From: an uncultured Bacilli bacterium
GTDB lineage: Bacteria; Bacillota_I; Bacilli_A; RF39; UBA660
Length of the DNA stretch: 64,000 nt
Assembly: GCA_910587325.1 (NCBI GenBank)
Contig: CAJUKB010000003.1
Coordinates: 1-64,000, forward strand
Direction: 5' to 3'
The position numbers and the translations under genes were made by a program. The notes below the pieces were generated by a model, which was not told the DNA's origin, ran no database searches, and saw only the letters and a program-made list of their open reading frames with translations. Of this stretch, positions 34,704 through 43,422 are shown piece by piece. Every line of letters starts with the position of its first letter. Position 1 is the first letter of the stretch.

Positions 34704-35975
34704 ATGAAAATGATTACGTTACTTCCTGCCGACAAATATATGGTAGTAAACAAAACCATCCTTACAGATAAAGAACGTAAGAATTTGATTAGCTTATATG
34801 AACCCGTGATTGGCTACGCTGCTGTAAGTTTGTATTTAACTTTATGGCGAGATTTAGACAGGCTAGAACTTGTCAGTATGGATTATACGCATCATCATTT
34901 AATGAGTTTATTAAAGTGTAATTTAGAAACGATTAAAAATGCAAGGATGGCTTTGGAATCTGTTGGGTTAATTAAAACCTATGTAAAACAAGGAGATTTA
35001 AATAGTTACGTATATGAACTTTATTCTCCGCTAAATCCAAAAGAATTTTTTGCCCATCCTATCTTTAGTGTCATTTTATATAACAATTTAGGAAAATACG
35101 AATACGAATTATTAAAAAAAGAATTTCAAGAATACAAGATTGATTTAAAAGAATACCAAGATATTACAGCGACTTTAGATACTACCTATAAAGCAACATC
35201 TAATGTAAGTTTTGATGCAGTAGGAACTATAGAAAATACTCTAACTTTACAAGACCAAGTGGATTTTGATATGCTTTTTTCTTCTATTCCAAAGGGTATA
35301 TTAAACGAACGAAGTATTAATAAAAAGTTAAAAGAACTAATTAACAACTTAGCATTTATTTACAATTTAGATACATTAAAAATGACGGAATTGATTCGCT
35401 TAGTAATTAATGAAAAAGGATATATAGATAAGGAAGAATTACGAAAAACGGCTAGGAAGTATTACCAATACAACAACAATGGAAAATTGCCAACTCTTGT
35501 ATATCGAACGCAACCGGAGTATTTAAAAAATCCTTTAGGAGACAATTCTAATCGTGGAAAAATTATTGCCGTGTTTGAAAATACAAGTCCTTATGATTTT
35601 TTAAAAAGTAAATATAAGGGTGCAAATCCCACAAGTAGAGATTTAAAACTTTTGGAGATGCTTTTAATTGATTTAAACTTAAAGCCTGCCGTTGTAAATG
35701 TTTTAATTGATTATGTTCTAAAAAAGAATGACAATAAACTTAACCAAGCATTTGTAGAAACTATAGCAGGGCAATGGAAAAGAATGAATATAGAAACAGC
35801 AGAAGATGCTATGAATGTTGCTGAAAAAGAACATAAAAAATATAGTAAGAAAATTACAAATCCAAAAGTAGATAAGACTATAGAGCCGGTTTGGTTTAAT
35901 GAAAAACTAGAAAGTGATGCGATGAGTGAGGAAGAAACAGAAGAACTTGCAAGTATTTTAGATAAGTATAAGTAG
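34704..35975 (+). CDS. dnaB: DnaB-type replication initiation protein (helicase loading)
   Basis: Bacillota DnaB, the membrane-attached initiation protein that works with DnaD and DnaI to load the replicative helicase; not the helicase itself. ADKYMVVNKTILTDKERKNLISLYEPVIGYAAVSLYLTL is the family N-terminal winged-helix part; the C-terminal part has SPYDFLKSKYKGANPTSRDLKLLEMLLIDLNLKPAVVNVLIDYVL, a DnaB/DnaD DDBH2 domain. The start is ATG 34704 after GAGGTG. Separated from dnaI by an ABC exporter gene. Confidence 0.9.
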   Translation: MKMITLLPADKYMVVNKTILTDKERKNLISLYEPVIGYAAVSLYLTLWRDLDRLELVSMDYTHHHLMSLLKCNLETIKNARMALESVGLIKTYVKQGDLNSYVYELYSPLNPKEFFAHPIFSVILYNNLGKYEYELLKKEFQEYKIDLKEYQDITATLDTTYKATSNVSFDAVGTIENTLTLQDQVDFDMLFSSIPKGILNERSINKKLKELINNLAFIYNLDTLKMTELIRLVINEKGYIDKEELRKTARKYYQYNNNGKLPTLVYRTQPEYLKNPLGDNSNRGKIIAVFENTSPYDFLKSKYKGANPTSRDLKLLEMLLIDLNLKPAVVNVLIDYVLKKNDNKLNQAFVETIAGQWKRMNIETAEDAMNVAEKEHKKYSKKITNPKVDKTIEPVWFNEKLESDAMSEEETEELASILDKYK

Positions 35976-35984
35976 GGTGGTTTT

Positions 35985-37706
35985 ATGAAGAAATCTTTAT
36001 TTTACAAAACTATTTTTTCATCTTTTAAGAAACGCAAATTCCAAATCACGATTTTGCTTATTTTGGAATTTAGTTCTTTTGTTTTTGGATTGATTTTCCC
36101 TTATTTTAGCGCTAAACTCATGCAAGCCATTAGTATAGTAGATTTGCATGCCGTTTTAAAGTTTGCTTTTCTTTTATTAATACTAGATTTAATTCAACAA
36201 ACAATGTATTTTTTTCGTAGAGAAAAAGAAATTTCTTTTGAAGAAGGAGTTTCTTTAGAATTACAAGCCTTAATCTCCAAAGAATTGTTTTCTTTAGAAC
36301 AAAAGAATTTTGATGAAAAAGGAAGTAACTTTTTTTCTTCCCGTGTAAATGGTGATACAAGAAACGTTGTATCCTTTTTGTCTCGTTTTACTTATCGCAT
36401 TACTTCTCTTTTAGAATCTTGCGGAGTTTTAATTTATATTTTTATCATGAGTGTACCTATTGGTATTTATCTTGTATGTAGTTCTCTTATTTTATTTTTT
36501 GTTCGTTATTACTCTTCAAAAAAACGCCAAGCCCAAAGAAAACAAGAGGATGCTAAAAAAGAGGGGTATGCAAGTACTTTTACAGAAATTATAAGAGGAA
36601 TACGGGATATTAAAGTTCTAAATTTAAGAGAAGAAATGGTACATAAAACATTAAAAGACCAAAAACAAATAAATGAATTGCATAAAACAAATCGTAAGGT
36701 TATGTATAAATATGAAGAGATAAAATGGATACTTCGTAAAGTAATTGATTTTGGCGTATACGTATTAGCTGTATATTTAATTACCCGAAATAAGTTTTTA
36801 GGACTTAATCTCATTGTTCTTTACACCTATAAAAATCAAGCCTTTGGGTTATTTGACCATATTAGTTTTCTAATAGAAGATAGTATGGATTTAAAATATA
36901 CGGTGAATCGTTTGTATGAACTTGTAGATGGGAATACCTATACAAAAGAAAGTTTTGGAACAAAGTATTTGTCTTCTTTAAAAGGAGAGATAGAATTTCA
37001 AAATGTTAGTTTTGGGTATCGTGAGGAAGAGCATGTTTTAAAAGATGTTTCGTTTCATATCAAACCTAATGATACCGTTGGTTTTGTTGGGAAAAGTGGA
37101 GCAGGAAAATCAACAATTTTTGGTCTTATTCCAAAACTATATAGTTGCAGCGAAGGAAATATTTTATTAGATGGAACTTCTATCTATGAGTTAAGTGAAC
37201 AAACCATTCGTGAAAATATTTCCGTGATTACGCAGAATCCCTATCTTTTTAATATGAGCATTCGTGAGAATTTAAAAATTGTAAATCCAAACACAACAGA
37301 GGAAGAAATGATAAAAAATTGTAAACTATGTGCTTTTCATGATTACGTAGAGAGTTTGCCTGATGGATATGATACATTCATTGGAGAAGGGGGAGTGATT
37401 TTATCCGGGGGATTACGCCAACGACTTGCTATTGCTAGAGCCCTTATGAAAAAAAGTGAAATTATTCTTCTTGATGAGGCCACAAGTTCTTTAGATAATG
37501 AAACGCAAGATTTTATCAAAAATTCAATAGAAAAAATAAGTAAGAATTATACAATTCTCATTATTGCCCATCGTTTATCCACGGTTAAAGATTGTGATTA
37601 TATTATTGTTCTAGATGAAGGAAAAGTAGTTGGAATTGGAAGTCATGAAGAATTAATAAAAAAGAACAAATATTATAAAAATTTATACAAACATGAATTA
37701 TCCTAA
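35985..37706 (+). CDS. ABC exporter with fused membrane and ATPase domains
   Basis: A type IV (MsbA/LmrA-like) half-transporter of 573 residues. Residues 1-310 hold six membrane helices; the ATPase part has Walker A GFVGKSGAGKST, Q-loop VITQNPYLFN, signature LSGGLRQRLA, Walker B IILLDEATSSLD and the H-loop IAHRLSTV. Nine bases separate it from dnaB. A single half-transporter would act as a homodimer. Substrate unknown. Its position between two replication genes is odd. Confidence 0.9.
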   Translation: MKKSLFYKTIFSSFKKRKFQITILLILEFSSFVFGLIFPYFSAKLMQAISIVDLHAVLKFAFLLLILDLIQQTMYFFRREKEISFEEGVSLELQALISKELFSLEQKNFDEKGSNFFSSRVNGDTRNVVSFLSRFTYRITSLLESCGVLIYIFIMSVPIGIYLVCSSLILFFVRYYSSKKRQAQRKQEDAKKEGYASTFTEIIRGIRDIKVLNLREEMVHKTLKDQKQINELHKTNRKVMYKYEEIKWILRKVIDFGVYVLAVYLITRNKFLGLNLIVLYTYKNQAFGLFDHISFLIEDSMDLKYTVNRLYELVDGNTYTKESFGTKYLSSLKGEIEFQNVSFGYREEEHVLKDVSFHIKPNDTVGFVGKSGAGKSTIFGLIPKLYSCSEGNILLDGTSIYELSEQTIRENISVITQNPYLFNMSIRENLKIVNPNTTEEEMIKNCKLCAFHDYVESLPDGYDTFIGEGGVILSGGLRQRLAIARALMKKSEIILLDEATSSLDNETQDFIKNSIEKISKNYTILIIAHRLSTVKDCDYIIVLDEGKVVGIGSHEELIKKNKYYKNLYKHELS

Positions 37707-37766
37707 CTTTTCTTCTTGTAAACATGGTTAAGTTTCGTTAAAATTGATATATAGGAAGTGAAATCT

Positions 37767-38639
37767 ATGCCTTTAGTAAGTGGAATGGAATTAAAAAGTA
37801 ATAAATTAGAATTAGAAAAAAACTTTGAAGAAGCTTGCCTTTCAAAAGAATTTGTGATGTTAGTAAAGTCTTTAAAATTGGATAAAACTTCTGCTATGAA
37901 GAAGACTATTAAGTTACAAGAAACTTTAGAAGAAAAAAGTCATTGTAAGAATTGTAAGGGAACGTTTATGTGTAAAAATGCTTATAACGGACATGTATTA
38001 ATTCCTACTAAAAAAGAAAATAGAATTTACTTTACTTATATGCCTTGTAAATATGAAGAGCAAATACTAGAAAAAAACAAGCAAAATGAACGCAAAGTAC
38101 GTATGAAAGATATTGATACAAAAGATAAAAAACAACTAAGCATTATAAAATGGATGGATAGCTTTTATGAAAATTATGATTTAGCGAAAAATAGTAAGGG
38201 TTTGTATTTACATGGCAGTTTTGGTTCAGGAAAAACTTACCTTTTAACTGCATTATTAAATGAATTAGAAATCACCAAACATGTGTCAGTCGAAATGGTT
38301 TATTTTCCGGAAGTACTTCGTTCTATAAAAGAAGATTTTGATGCTTTTGGGTACAAAATGCAAAGGTTTATGAATGTTGATATTTTACTTTTGGATGATA
38401 TTGGAGCTGAAAAGGTAACGGAGTGGGGGCGTGATGAAGTGTTAGGAACCATTTTACAACATAGAATGGAAAAAAATAAAACAACATTTTTTACATCTAA
38501 TTTAACCATAAAAGAATTAGAAACCAATTTATCCATTGCAAATAATAGTGTAGATAAGGTAAAATCTAGAAGAATTATTGAAAGAATTAAACAATTAAGC
38601 GTGGATATGGAACTTGTAAGTGAAAATAGAAGGGACTAG
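37767..38639 (+). CDS. dnaI: Primosomal protein DnaI (helicase loader)
   Basis: AAA+ ATPase that loads the replicative helicase. The N-terminal part has a probable zinc cluster, CKNCKGTFMC. The AAA+ domain has Walker A HGSFGSGKTYL, Walker B ILLLDDIGAE, and sensor region FFTSNLT. The start ATG 37767 has AGGAAGTG upstream. Length 290 aa is usual. It is followed within three bases by the hydrogenase-like gene. Confidence 0.92.
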   Translation: MPLVSGMELKSNKLELEKNFEEACLSKEFVMLVKSLKLDKTSAMKKTIKLQETLEEKSHCKNCKGTFMCKNAYNGHVLIPTKKENRIYFTYMPCKYEEQILEKNKQNERKVRMKDIDTKDKKQLSIIKWMDSFYENYDLAKNSKGLYLHGSFGSGKTYLLTALLNELEITKHVSVEMVYFPEVLRSIKEDFDAFGYKMQRFMNVDILLLDDIGAEKVTEWGRDEVLGTILQHRMEKNKTTFFTSNLTIKELETNLSIANNSVDKVKSRRIIERIKQLSVDMELVSENRRD

Positions 38640-38642
38640 CAA

Positions 38643-39905
38643 ATGACAAAAGTAACAATTGGAGAAGATAACGCCTCTTTACAAAGAATTAGCGAAAAAT
38701 GTATTGATTGTGGGCAATGTTTAGAAACTTGTAAAAGTAAAAATCATTTAGTAAGTGAAGATTGTATAAATTGTGGGCAATGTATTATGACTTGTCCCAT
38801 GGGCGCGTTAGTTCCAAAATACAATTACAAAGAAGTTTTTGCCAATATTTATGATGAAGAAAAAATTACAGTAGTTAGTATTAGTCCTGCTGTACGTGTA
38901 GCTATTGGAGATGAGTTTGGGTTTGCACCAGGAGAGTTTTTAGAAAGAAAATTAGTAGGAGTATTAAAGAATCTTGGCTTTGATTATGTGTTGGATACGA
39001 CTTTTGGAGCGGATTTAACCATTATGGAAGAAGCAACAGAACTTGTGAATAGAATAAAAAGAAATGAAAATTTACCTATGTTTACAAGTTGCTGTCCTTC
39101 ATGGGTTTTCTATATGGAAAAATACCATCCCGAAGATTTAAATCATTTATCCACTTGTAAAAGTCCAATTGGTATGCAAGGAGCAATTATTAAAAGTTAT
39201 TTTGCAAAGATGAAAAATTTAAATCCATTTGATATTGTGACAGTTTCTCTTGCTCCATGTGTTTCTAAAAAAAGTGAAATAAAGAATGATTCCAATAATG
39301 ACTATGTAATAACAACGAGTGAGCTTGCTATGTTAATAAGGGAACAAGAAATTGATTTTAAAATGTGTGAAGAAAAAGAATTTGATTCCTTACTTGGAAA
39401 GGGAAGTGGAGCAGGGGTCATTTTTGGAACTAGTGGTGGAGTTATGGAAGCCGCATTACGTACAGCCTATTATTTGCTTAATAAAAAGAGTGCTCCAAAG
39501 GATTTCTTTGAGTTAAAAAGTATTAGGGGAAATGCTCCTATTAAAGAAGCCAATGTGGATTTAGGAACTCTTAAAATCAAAGTTGCCGTTGTATATGGTA
39601 TATCCAATATAGAAAAAATATATGAATCTTTAAGTGAATATACTTTTGTAGAAGTGATGACTTGTCCTACCGGCTGTATTGGAGGTGGAGGACAACCAAT
39701 TTTACCAATGCAAAGAGTAGCAAGTACAATAGAGGCTAGAAGCAAAAGCTTATATGAGAATGATGCAAGTCTAAAGAATCGTTCTAGTTATGAAAATAAA
39801 GATGTTAAAAAGGTTCGTGAAACATTAGAAGAAAAAACAAAAGTGTTGCTTTATCAAGAATATGCTGATAAATCGCATTTACTTAAAGTGGTGAATAAGG
39901 AGTAA
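38643..39905 (+). CDS. [FeFe]-hydrogenase-like protein with two N-terminal [4Fe-4S] motifs
   Basis: Two ferredoxin motifs lie at residues 20-30 (C20, C23, C26, C30) and 41-51 (C41, C44, C47, C51). The catalytic domain has the H-cluster motifs L1 TSCCPSW, L2 LAPCVSKKSE and L3 EVMTCPTGCIGGGGQP, so all four cluster Cys and the proton-path Cys are present. The L2 Met of prototypical enzymes (MPC) is Ala here. Length (420 aa) is short. No hydEFG maturases or redox partner genes lie in the window. It could be a small H2-evolving or sensory enzyme in an anaerobe. Confidence 0.88.
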   Translation: MTKVTIGEDNASLQRISEKCIDCGQCLETCKSKNHLVSEDCINCGQCIMTCPMGALVPKYNYKEVFANIYDEEKITVVSISPAVRVAIGDEFGFAPGEFLERKLVGVLKNLGFDYVLDTTFGADLTIMEEATELVNRIKRNENLPMFTSCCPSWVFYMEKYHPEDLNHLSTCKSPIGMQGAIIKSYFAKMKNLNPFDIVTVSLAPCVSKKSEIKNDSNNDYVITTSELAMLIREQEIDFKMCEEKEFDSLLGKGSGAGVIFGTSGGVMEAALRTAYYLLNKKSAPKDFFELKSIRGNAPIKEANVDLGTLKIKVAVVYGISNIEKIYESLSEYTFVEVMTCPTGCIGGGGQPILPMQRVASTIEARSKSLYENDASLKNRSSYENKDVKKVRETLEEKTKVLLYQEYADKSHLLKVVNKE

Positions 39906-39918
39906 ATCCTTATTTTTT
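39894..39918 (+). terminator. Terminator before the clpB promoter
   Basis: AATAAGGA pairs with TCCTTATT over GTAAA and runs into T. It includes the stop codon of the hydrogenase-like gene. Confidence 0.8.
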
Positions 39919-39968
39919 CATATTTTAAGGAAAAGAATCCAAAATAGTAATAGACTTTCAAACACAAA

Positions 39969-39995
39969 TTAGCACTTATTATTGACAAGTGCTAA
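39969..39995 (+). promoter_or_regulatory. CIRCE operator (HrcA site)
   Basis: TTAGCACTT, nine bases, AAGTGCTAA: the CIRCE inverted repeat with consensus arms except the last base pair (T-A for C-G). The HrcA repressor binds CIRCE and releases it on heat or folding stress. It overlaps the -35 box of the clpB promoter. Confidence 0.93.
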
Positions 39996-40010
39996 TTTTA
40001 GCAGTATAGT
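39982..40010 (+). promoter_or_regulatory. clpB promoter inside CIRCE
   Basis: TTGACA (39982-39987) and TATAGT (40005-40010) with a 17-base spacer. Most of the -35 box lies in the CIRCE loop and right arm, so repressor would block RNA polymerase. Confidence 0.85.
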
Positions 40011-40033
40011 ACTTTTTAGAAAAGAGGGATACT

Positions 40034-42148
40034 ATGTACAACAATGCCGAAGAAAAAGAAAATGTATTAGAAAAATATGGTCGCGATATTGTGGCAAGTG
40101 TTATAGATAATAAAATCGACCCGGTAATTGGTAGAGATGAGGAAATACGGGATGTCGTTCGCATTCTTTCTAGAAAAACCAAGAATAATCCTGTTTTGAT
40201 TGGAGAACCAGGAGTAGGAAAGACAGCAATTGTAGAAGGTCTTGCTGAGCGCATTGTAGCAGGTGATGTACCCAATAGTTTAAAAAATAAACGTATTTGG
40301 GAACTAGATATGGGAGCACTTGTAGCAGGAGCTAAATATCGTGGTGAATTTGAAGAACGATTAAAAGCAGTCCTAAAAGAAGTGAAAGAATCTAATGGTG
40401 ACATTATTATGTTTATTGATGAGATTCATATGATTGTTGGGGCAGGAGAGACGGGTGCTATGGACGCTGGCAATATGTTAAAACCGATGCTTGCTCGTGG
40501 TGAGATTAAACTAATTGGGGCAACTACTTTAAATGAATATCGCAAGTATATAGAGAAAGATGGAGCTTTGGAAAGAAGACTTCAAAAAGTATTAGTGAGT
40601 GAACCAAATGTCATGGATACGATTACAATATTACGTGGTCTAAAAGAAAGGTTTGAAGTTTATCATAAAGTAAGTATTAAAGATAATGCTTTAGTTGCTG
40701 CTGCAACACTTAGTGACAGATATATTACAGATAGATTCTTACCCGATAAAGCAATTGATTTAGTAGATGAAGCTTGTGCAACAATAAAGATGCAAATGGA
40801 TTCTGTTCCTGTAGAACTTGATACATTAACACGTGACATTATGCGCTTAGAAATTGAAAGAGAAGCTCTAAAAAAAGAAAAAGATGAAATATCGCGTAGT
40901 CGTTTAGAAAAAATAAAAGAGGAAGTAGAAGAATTAAAAACAAAAGAAAAAGACATGCGTGCGTCTTGGGAAAAAGAAAAAGAAATAAATGAAACCATTG
41001 GAAAGAAAAAAGAGGAATTAGAAAGTGCTCGTCATAATCTTGCTATGGCAGAAAATAACTATGACTTAGAAACGAGTGCTAAGCTACGTCACGGAGTGAT
41101 TCCAACTCTTGAACGTGAATTAACAGAATTAAAAAGCAATAATCAAAATTCTATGCTTTCGGATAGGGTGAGTGATGAAGATATTGCAAGTGTCGTATCT
41201 AAATGGACCAATATTCCGGTTTCTAAACTAGTAAGTGGAGAAAAAGAAAAATTACTACATTTAGAAGAGAATTTACGTAGTCGTGTAAAAGGACAAGATA
41301 CAGCTTTAAAACTTGTAAGTGAAGCAATTATTCGCGCTAGAAGTGGAATTAAAGACCCAAATCGTCCAATAGGTTCCTTTATCTTTTTAGGACCAACAGG
41401 GGTTGGGAAAACTGAGGTAGCCAAAAGCCTGGCTAATTCGTTATTTGATGATGAAAGACATATGATTCGGATTGATTGCTCTGAATACATGGAAGCATTT
41501 AATGTAAGTCGCCTAGTAGGAGCTCCTCCAGGATACGTTGGCTATGACGAAGGAGGACAATTAACGGAAGCGGTACGAAGAAATCCTTTCTCCATTGTTT
41601 TATTTGATGAAATTGAAAAGGCCCATCGGGATGTATTTAATATCCTTTTACAAATACTTGATGATGGACGTATCACGGACAGCCAAGGTAGAACCATTGA
41701 TTTTAAAAATACCATTATCATTATGACAAGTAATTTAGGGAGTGAATATATTCTAGATGAAACTGAGAATAGCGAATCTTTCGTTATGAATGAACTAAAA
41801 AATACTTTTAGACCTGAATTTATCAATCGTATAGATGAAATTATTGTCTTTAAGTCCTTAACGAAAGAAGTGATTTATGCTATTTTAGATAAAATTATTT
41901 TGGAAATTGAGGCACGTTTAGTACCAAGTAATATTCATATAGAACTTTCTAGGGAAGCTCGCGAAAAGATTATAGAAGAATCCTATGATAAGAATTATGG
42001 AGCACGTCCAATAAAACGATATGTCACCCGTAATATTGAAACATTACTTGCAAACTTAATTTTAGAGGATAAAGTGAAGTTTAATGATACTTTAGTGATT
42101 GAGTGTAAAAGTAACGCATTTGAAATTAAAGTGAAAGAAAATATATAA
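40034..42148 (+). CDS. clpB: ClpB-type AAA+ disaggregase lacking the N domain
   Basis: Two AAA+ modules: Walker A GEPGVGKTAIVEG in the first and GPTGVGKTEVAKS in the second, with Walker B IIMFIDEIH and IVLFDEIEK. A middle coiled coil (about residues 270-365, with DEISRSRLEKIKEEVEELKTK) identifies ClpB rather than ClpC/E. Length is 704 aa against about 860, because the N-terminal substrate domain is missing: the protein starts at EKYGRDIVASVIDNKIDPVIGRD. There is no upstream in-frame start, since CIRCE and promoter sit just upstream. It would rescue aggregates with DnaK. The gene is stress-controlled by HrcA. Confidence 0.92.
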   Translation: MYNNAEEKENVLEKYGRDIVASVIDNKIDPVIGRDEEIRDVVRILSRKTKNNPVLIGEPGVGKTAIVEGLAERIVAGDVPNSLKNKRIWELDMGALVAGAKYRGEFEERLKAVLKEVKESNGDIIMFIDEIHMIVGAGETGAMDAGNMLKPMLARGEIKLIGATTLNEYRKYIEKDGALERRLQKVLVSEPNVMDTITILRGLKERFEVYHKVSIKDNALVAAATLSDRYITDRFLPDKAIDLVDEACATIKMQMDSVPVELDTLTRDIMRLEIEREALKKEKDEISRSRLEKIKEEVEELKTKEKDMRASWEKEKEINETIGKKKEELESARHNLAMAENNYDLETSAKLRHGVIPTLERELTELKSNNQNSMLSDRVSDEDIASVVSKWTNIPVSKLVSGEKEKLLHLEENLRSRVKGQDTALKLVSEAIIRARSGIKDPNRPIGSFIFLGPTGVGKTEVAKSLANSLFDDERHMIRIDCSEYMEAFNVSRLVGAPPGYVGYDEGGQLTEAVRRNPFSIVLFDEIEKAHRDVFNILLQILDDGRITDSQGRTIDFKNTIIIMTSNLGSEYILDETENSESFVMNELKNTFRPEFINRIDEIIVFKSLTKEVIYAILDKIILEIEARLVPSNIHIELSREAREKIIEESYDKNYGARPIKRYVTRNIETLLANLILEDKVKFNDTLVIECKSNAFEIKVKENI

Positions 42149-42160
42149 AACATAATTTTT

Positions 42161-42275
42161 TACTAATTTTGTTAAAAGTGAGTTCAATTGATTAAATTGA
42201 ACTTTTCTTTTGCCAAAATAAAGCATTAATTTCCTTTTTTTACACTACAATTTAGGAAATTCGCGATTTGCATTT
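42161..42275 (+). repeat. Dispersed Rpn-linked repeat, copy B
   Basis: Same element as at 1440 and 56258: TACTAATTTTGTTAAAA start, AGTTCAATT / AAATTGAACT hairpin with CTTTTC, and TTTAGGAAATTCGCGATTTGCAT at the end. It starts 13 bases after the clpB stop. Here no Rpn start follows; the toxin-like gene and an Rpn tail remnant do. Confidence 0.75.
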
Positions 42276-42363
42276 GTTTTTGGTTTGTTCTATAGTGTGC
42301 TTGCGAGGCGTAAAAAACAGAAGTGTGTTTGCCACTAAATCATTTGATGAGGAGGTGGGTTAC

Positions 42364-42435
42364 ATGATGGATAAAAAAGAATTTCTTATTTTACTCTTGA
42401 TTGTATTAATCATTCTTCTGATACTATTTAACTAG
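42364..42435 (+). CDS. Tiny hydrophobic peptide, type I toxin-like
   Basis: A 23-residue ORF (MMDKKEFLILLLIV then Ile/Leu-rich to LFN) with a perfect GAGGAGG site. It has a charged N terminus and one membrane-spanning stretch, like holin-like or Fst/TxpA-type type I toxins. Just downstream, CACCATCT / AGATGGTG forms a hairpin whose T tract (TTTTTT) is on the minus strand, so an antisense transcript would end there. A second hairpin-like AAGCACTT / AAGTG follows. The antisense promoter was not located. Below the usual ORF size limit, but the ribosome site and hairpins make it credible. Confidence 0.6.
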   Translation: MMDKKEFLILLLIVLIILLILFN

Positions 42436-42469
42436 ATGATTCGCTCATAGGGGGGTTGGTTATAGAGAA

Positions 42470-42500
42470 AGGTAAAAAACACCATCTGTTAAGATGGTGC
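42470..42500 (-). terminator. Minus-strand terminator beside the toxin-like gene
   Basis: A perfect eight-pair hairpin CACCATCT-GTTA-AGATGGTG with the U tract on the minus strand. It implies a convergent antisense RNA opposite the 3' region of the peptide gene. Confidence 0.6.
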
Positions 42501-42611
42501 TAACCAATAAGCAAGCACTTATAGAAGTGTCTCGCTTAAAAGAAAGGATGAAAAAGATGTGGAAATGATTTATAATTCTGCTATAGTACTCGCTAAGAAG
42601 AGGAGAACTAA

Positions 42612-42741
42612 ACGAACATCCGTAGAAGTTTGCTAAAAATTTATTAAAATTTGAATAAACACTCTTGAACAAATTGCAAAAGCAACAGAATTATTTTTAG
42701 AAGAAGTTAAGCAGTTAAAAAACGCGATTGACATTAAATAA
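42612..42741 (+). pseudogene. C-terminal remnant of an Rpn-family gene
   Basis: The last part reads LEQIAKATELFLEEVKQLK and stops at 42739, the usual tail of Rpn/PDDEXK-family proteins; the preceding bases spell a broken KFAKNLLKF. Together with repeat copy B it marks a decayed Rpn locus whose middle is gone. Confidence 0.6.
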
Positions 42742-42769
42742 GCAAAGTGGTACACTTTCAAGTAGAAAT

Positions 42770-42967
42770 TGTTGATGAAAGACACGATTTTATTCAATTG
42801 TTTGAAAGAGAGTTCATGGTTGGTGGAAATGAATAAATAATGATTAGAATTACTACTTTCTAGAGGGATTAATACTCCCCGGTTAATAGCCGTTATCTTA
42901 AATTAAGTAAAATAAAGGATGGTACCGCAAGTCTTTGCTCCTTAGGGAGTAACTTGCGTTTTTTGTT
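42770..42967 (+). promoter_or_regulatory. T-box riboswitch, threonine type
   Basis: The T-box core AGGATGGTACCGCA is at 42917-42930. The terminator pairs CGCAAGT with ACTTGCG and ends in TTTTTT (about 42926-42964). In stem I the specifier aligned to the alanine T-box at 53832 is ACT (42852-42854), a Thr codon, before ACTTTCTAGA. It controls the gene at 42983 and thrS: uncharged tRNA-Thr would stabilise the antiterminator. The 5' boundary is estimated. Confidence 0.88.
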
Positions 42968-42982
42968 TAGGAGGAATTTTTA

Positions 42983-43405
42983 ATGTTTGGAGAATTTTTG
43001 GTCCCCATTAAAGTACGTTTGAATGCCGATTTGAGTCACTATTTTCCTGGTTTAACAAGTGGACTAGAGGGCTATACAATGGGAAATGCTTTTAAAAGTG
43101 ATACATATACAGCAGTTATTAACGTATATTTTGAAGGATATGGTGTTGCAACAGTTGTACTTGATAGATTGGATATTATCGATGAGGAATATTTAGATTT
43201 TTTAAAAAGGCGTGAAGAAACTTTTTTGAAATCTTTAAAAGCTGCTAAGAAAATTGTAAAAAAAGTCGGACCTAAAGGTGGATTTAAAGAACTTGAGTTA
43301 TTTAGTTCTTTTGGAAAAATAACGATTTCCAATAAAAAAGAAGCTGATAAAATTGAAGGTGCTTTAAAAGAATTAGAAAAAGAAATTAAAATAGAAATTA
43401 TATAG
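42983..43405 (+). CDS. Unknown small protein in the threonine T-box operon
   Basis: A 140-residue protein between the T-box and thrS, with an AGGAGGAA site. MFGEFLVPIKVRLNADLSHYFPGLTSGLEGYTMGNAF is the conserved-looking part, followed by a beta-rich section and KAAKKIVKKVGPKGGFKELELFSSFG. No motif is recognised. It ends 17 bases before thrS, so both are read from one transcript. Its place suggests a link to threonine or tRNA-Thr, which is inference. Not a TGS domain. Confidence 0.75.
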   Translation: MFGEFLVPIKVRLNADLSHYFPGLTSGLEGYTMGNAFKSDTYTAVINVYFEGYGVATVVLDRLDIIDEEYLDFLKRREETFLKSLKAAKKIVKKVGPKGGFKELELFSSFGKITISNKKEADKIEGALKELEKEIKIEII

Positions 43406-43422
43406 AAAGAAGGAATAAAAAA

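Noticed and set aside
40663..41826. Long minus-strand ORFs opposite clpB.
   Set aside because: They are Ser/Leu-rich antisense shadows of the conserved clpB frame, without start signals.
42770..42967. The leader before the gene at 42983 as a metabolite riboswitch.
   Set aside because: The GGTACCGC core, terminator and specifier show a T-box.
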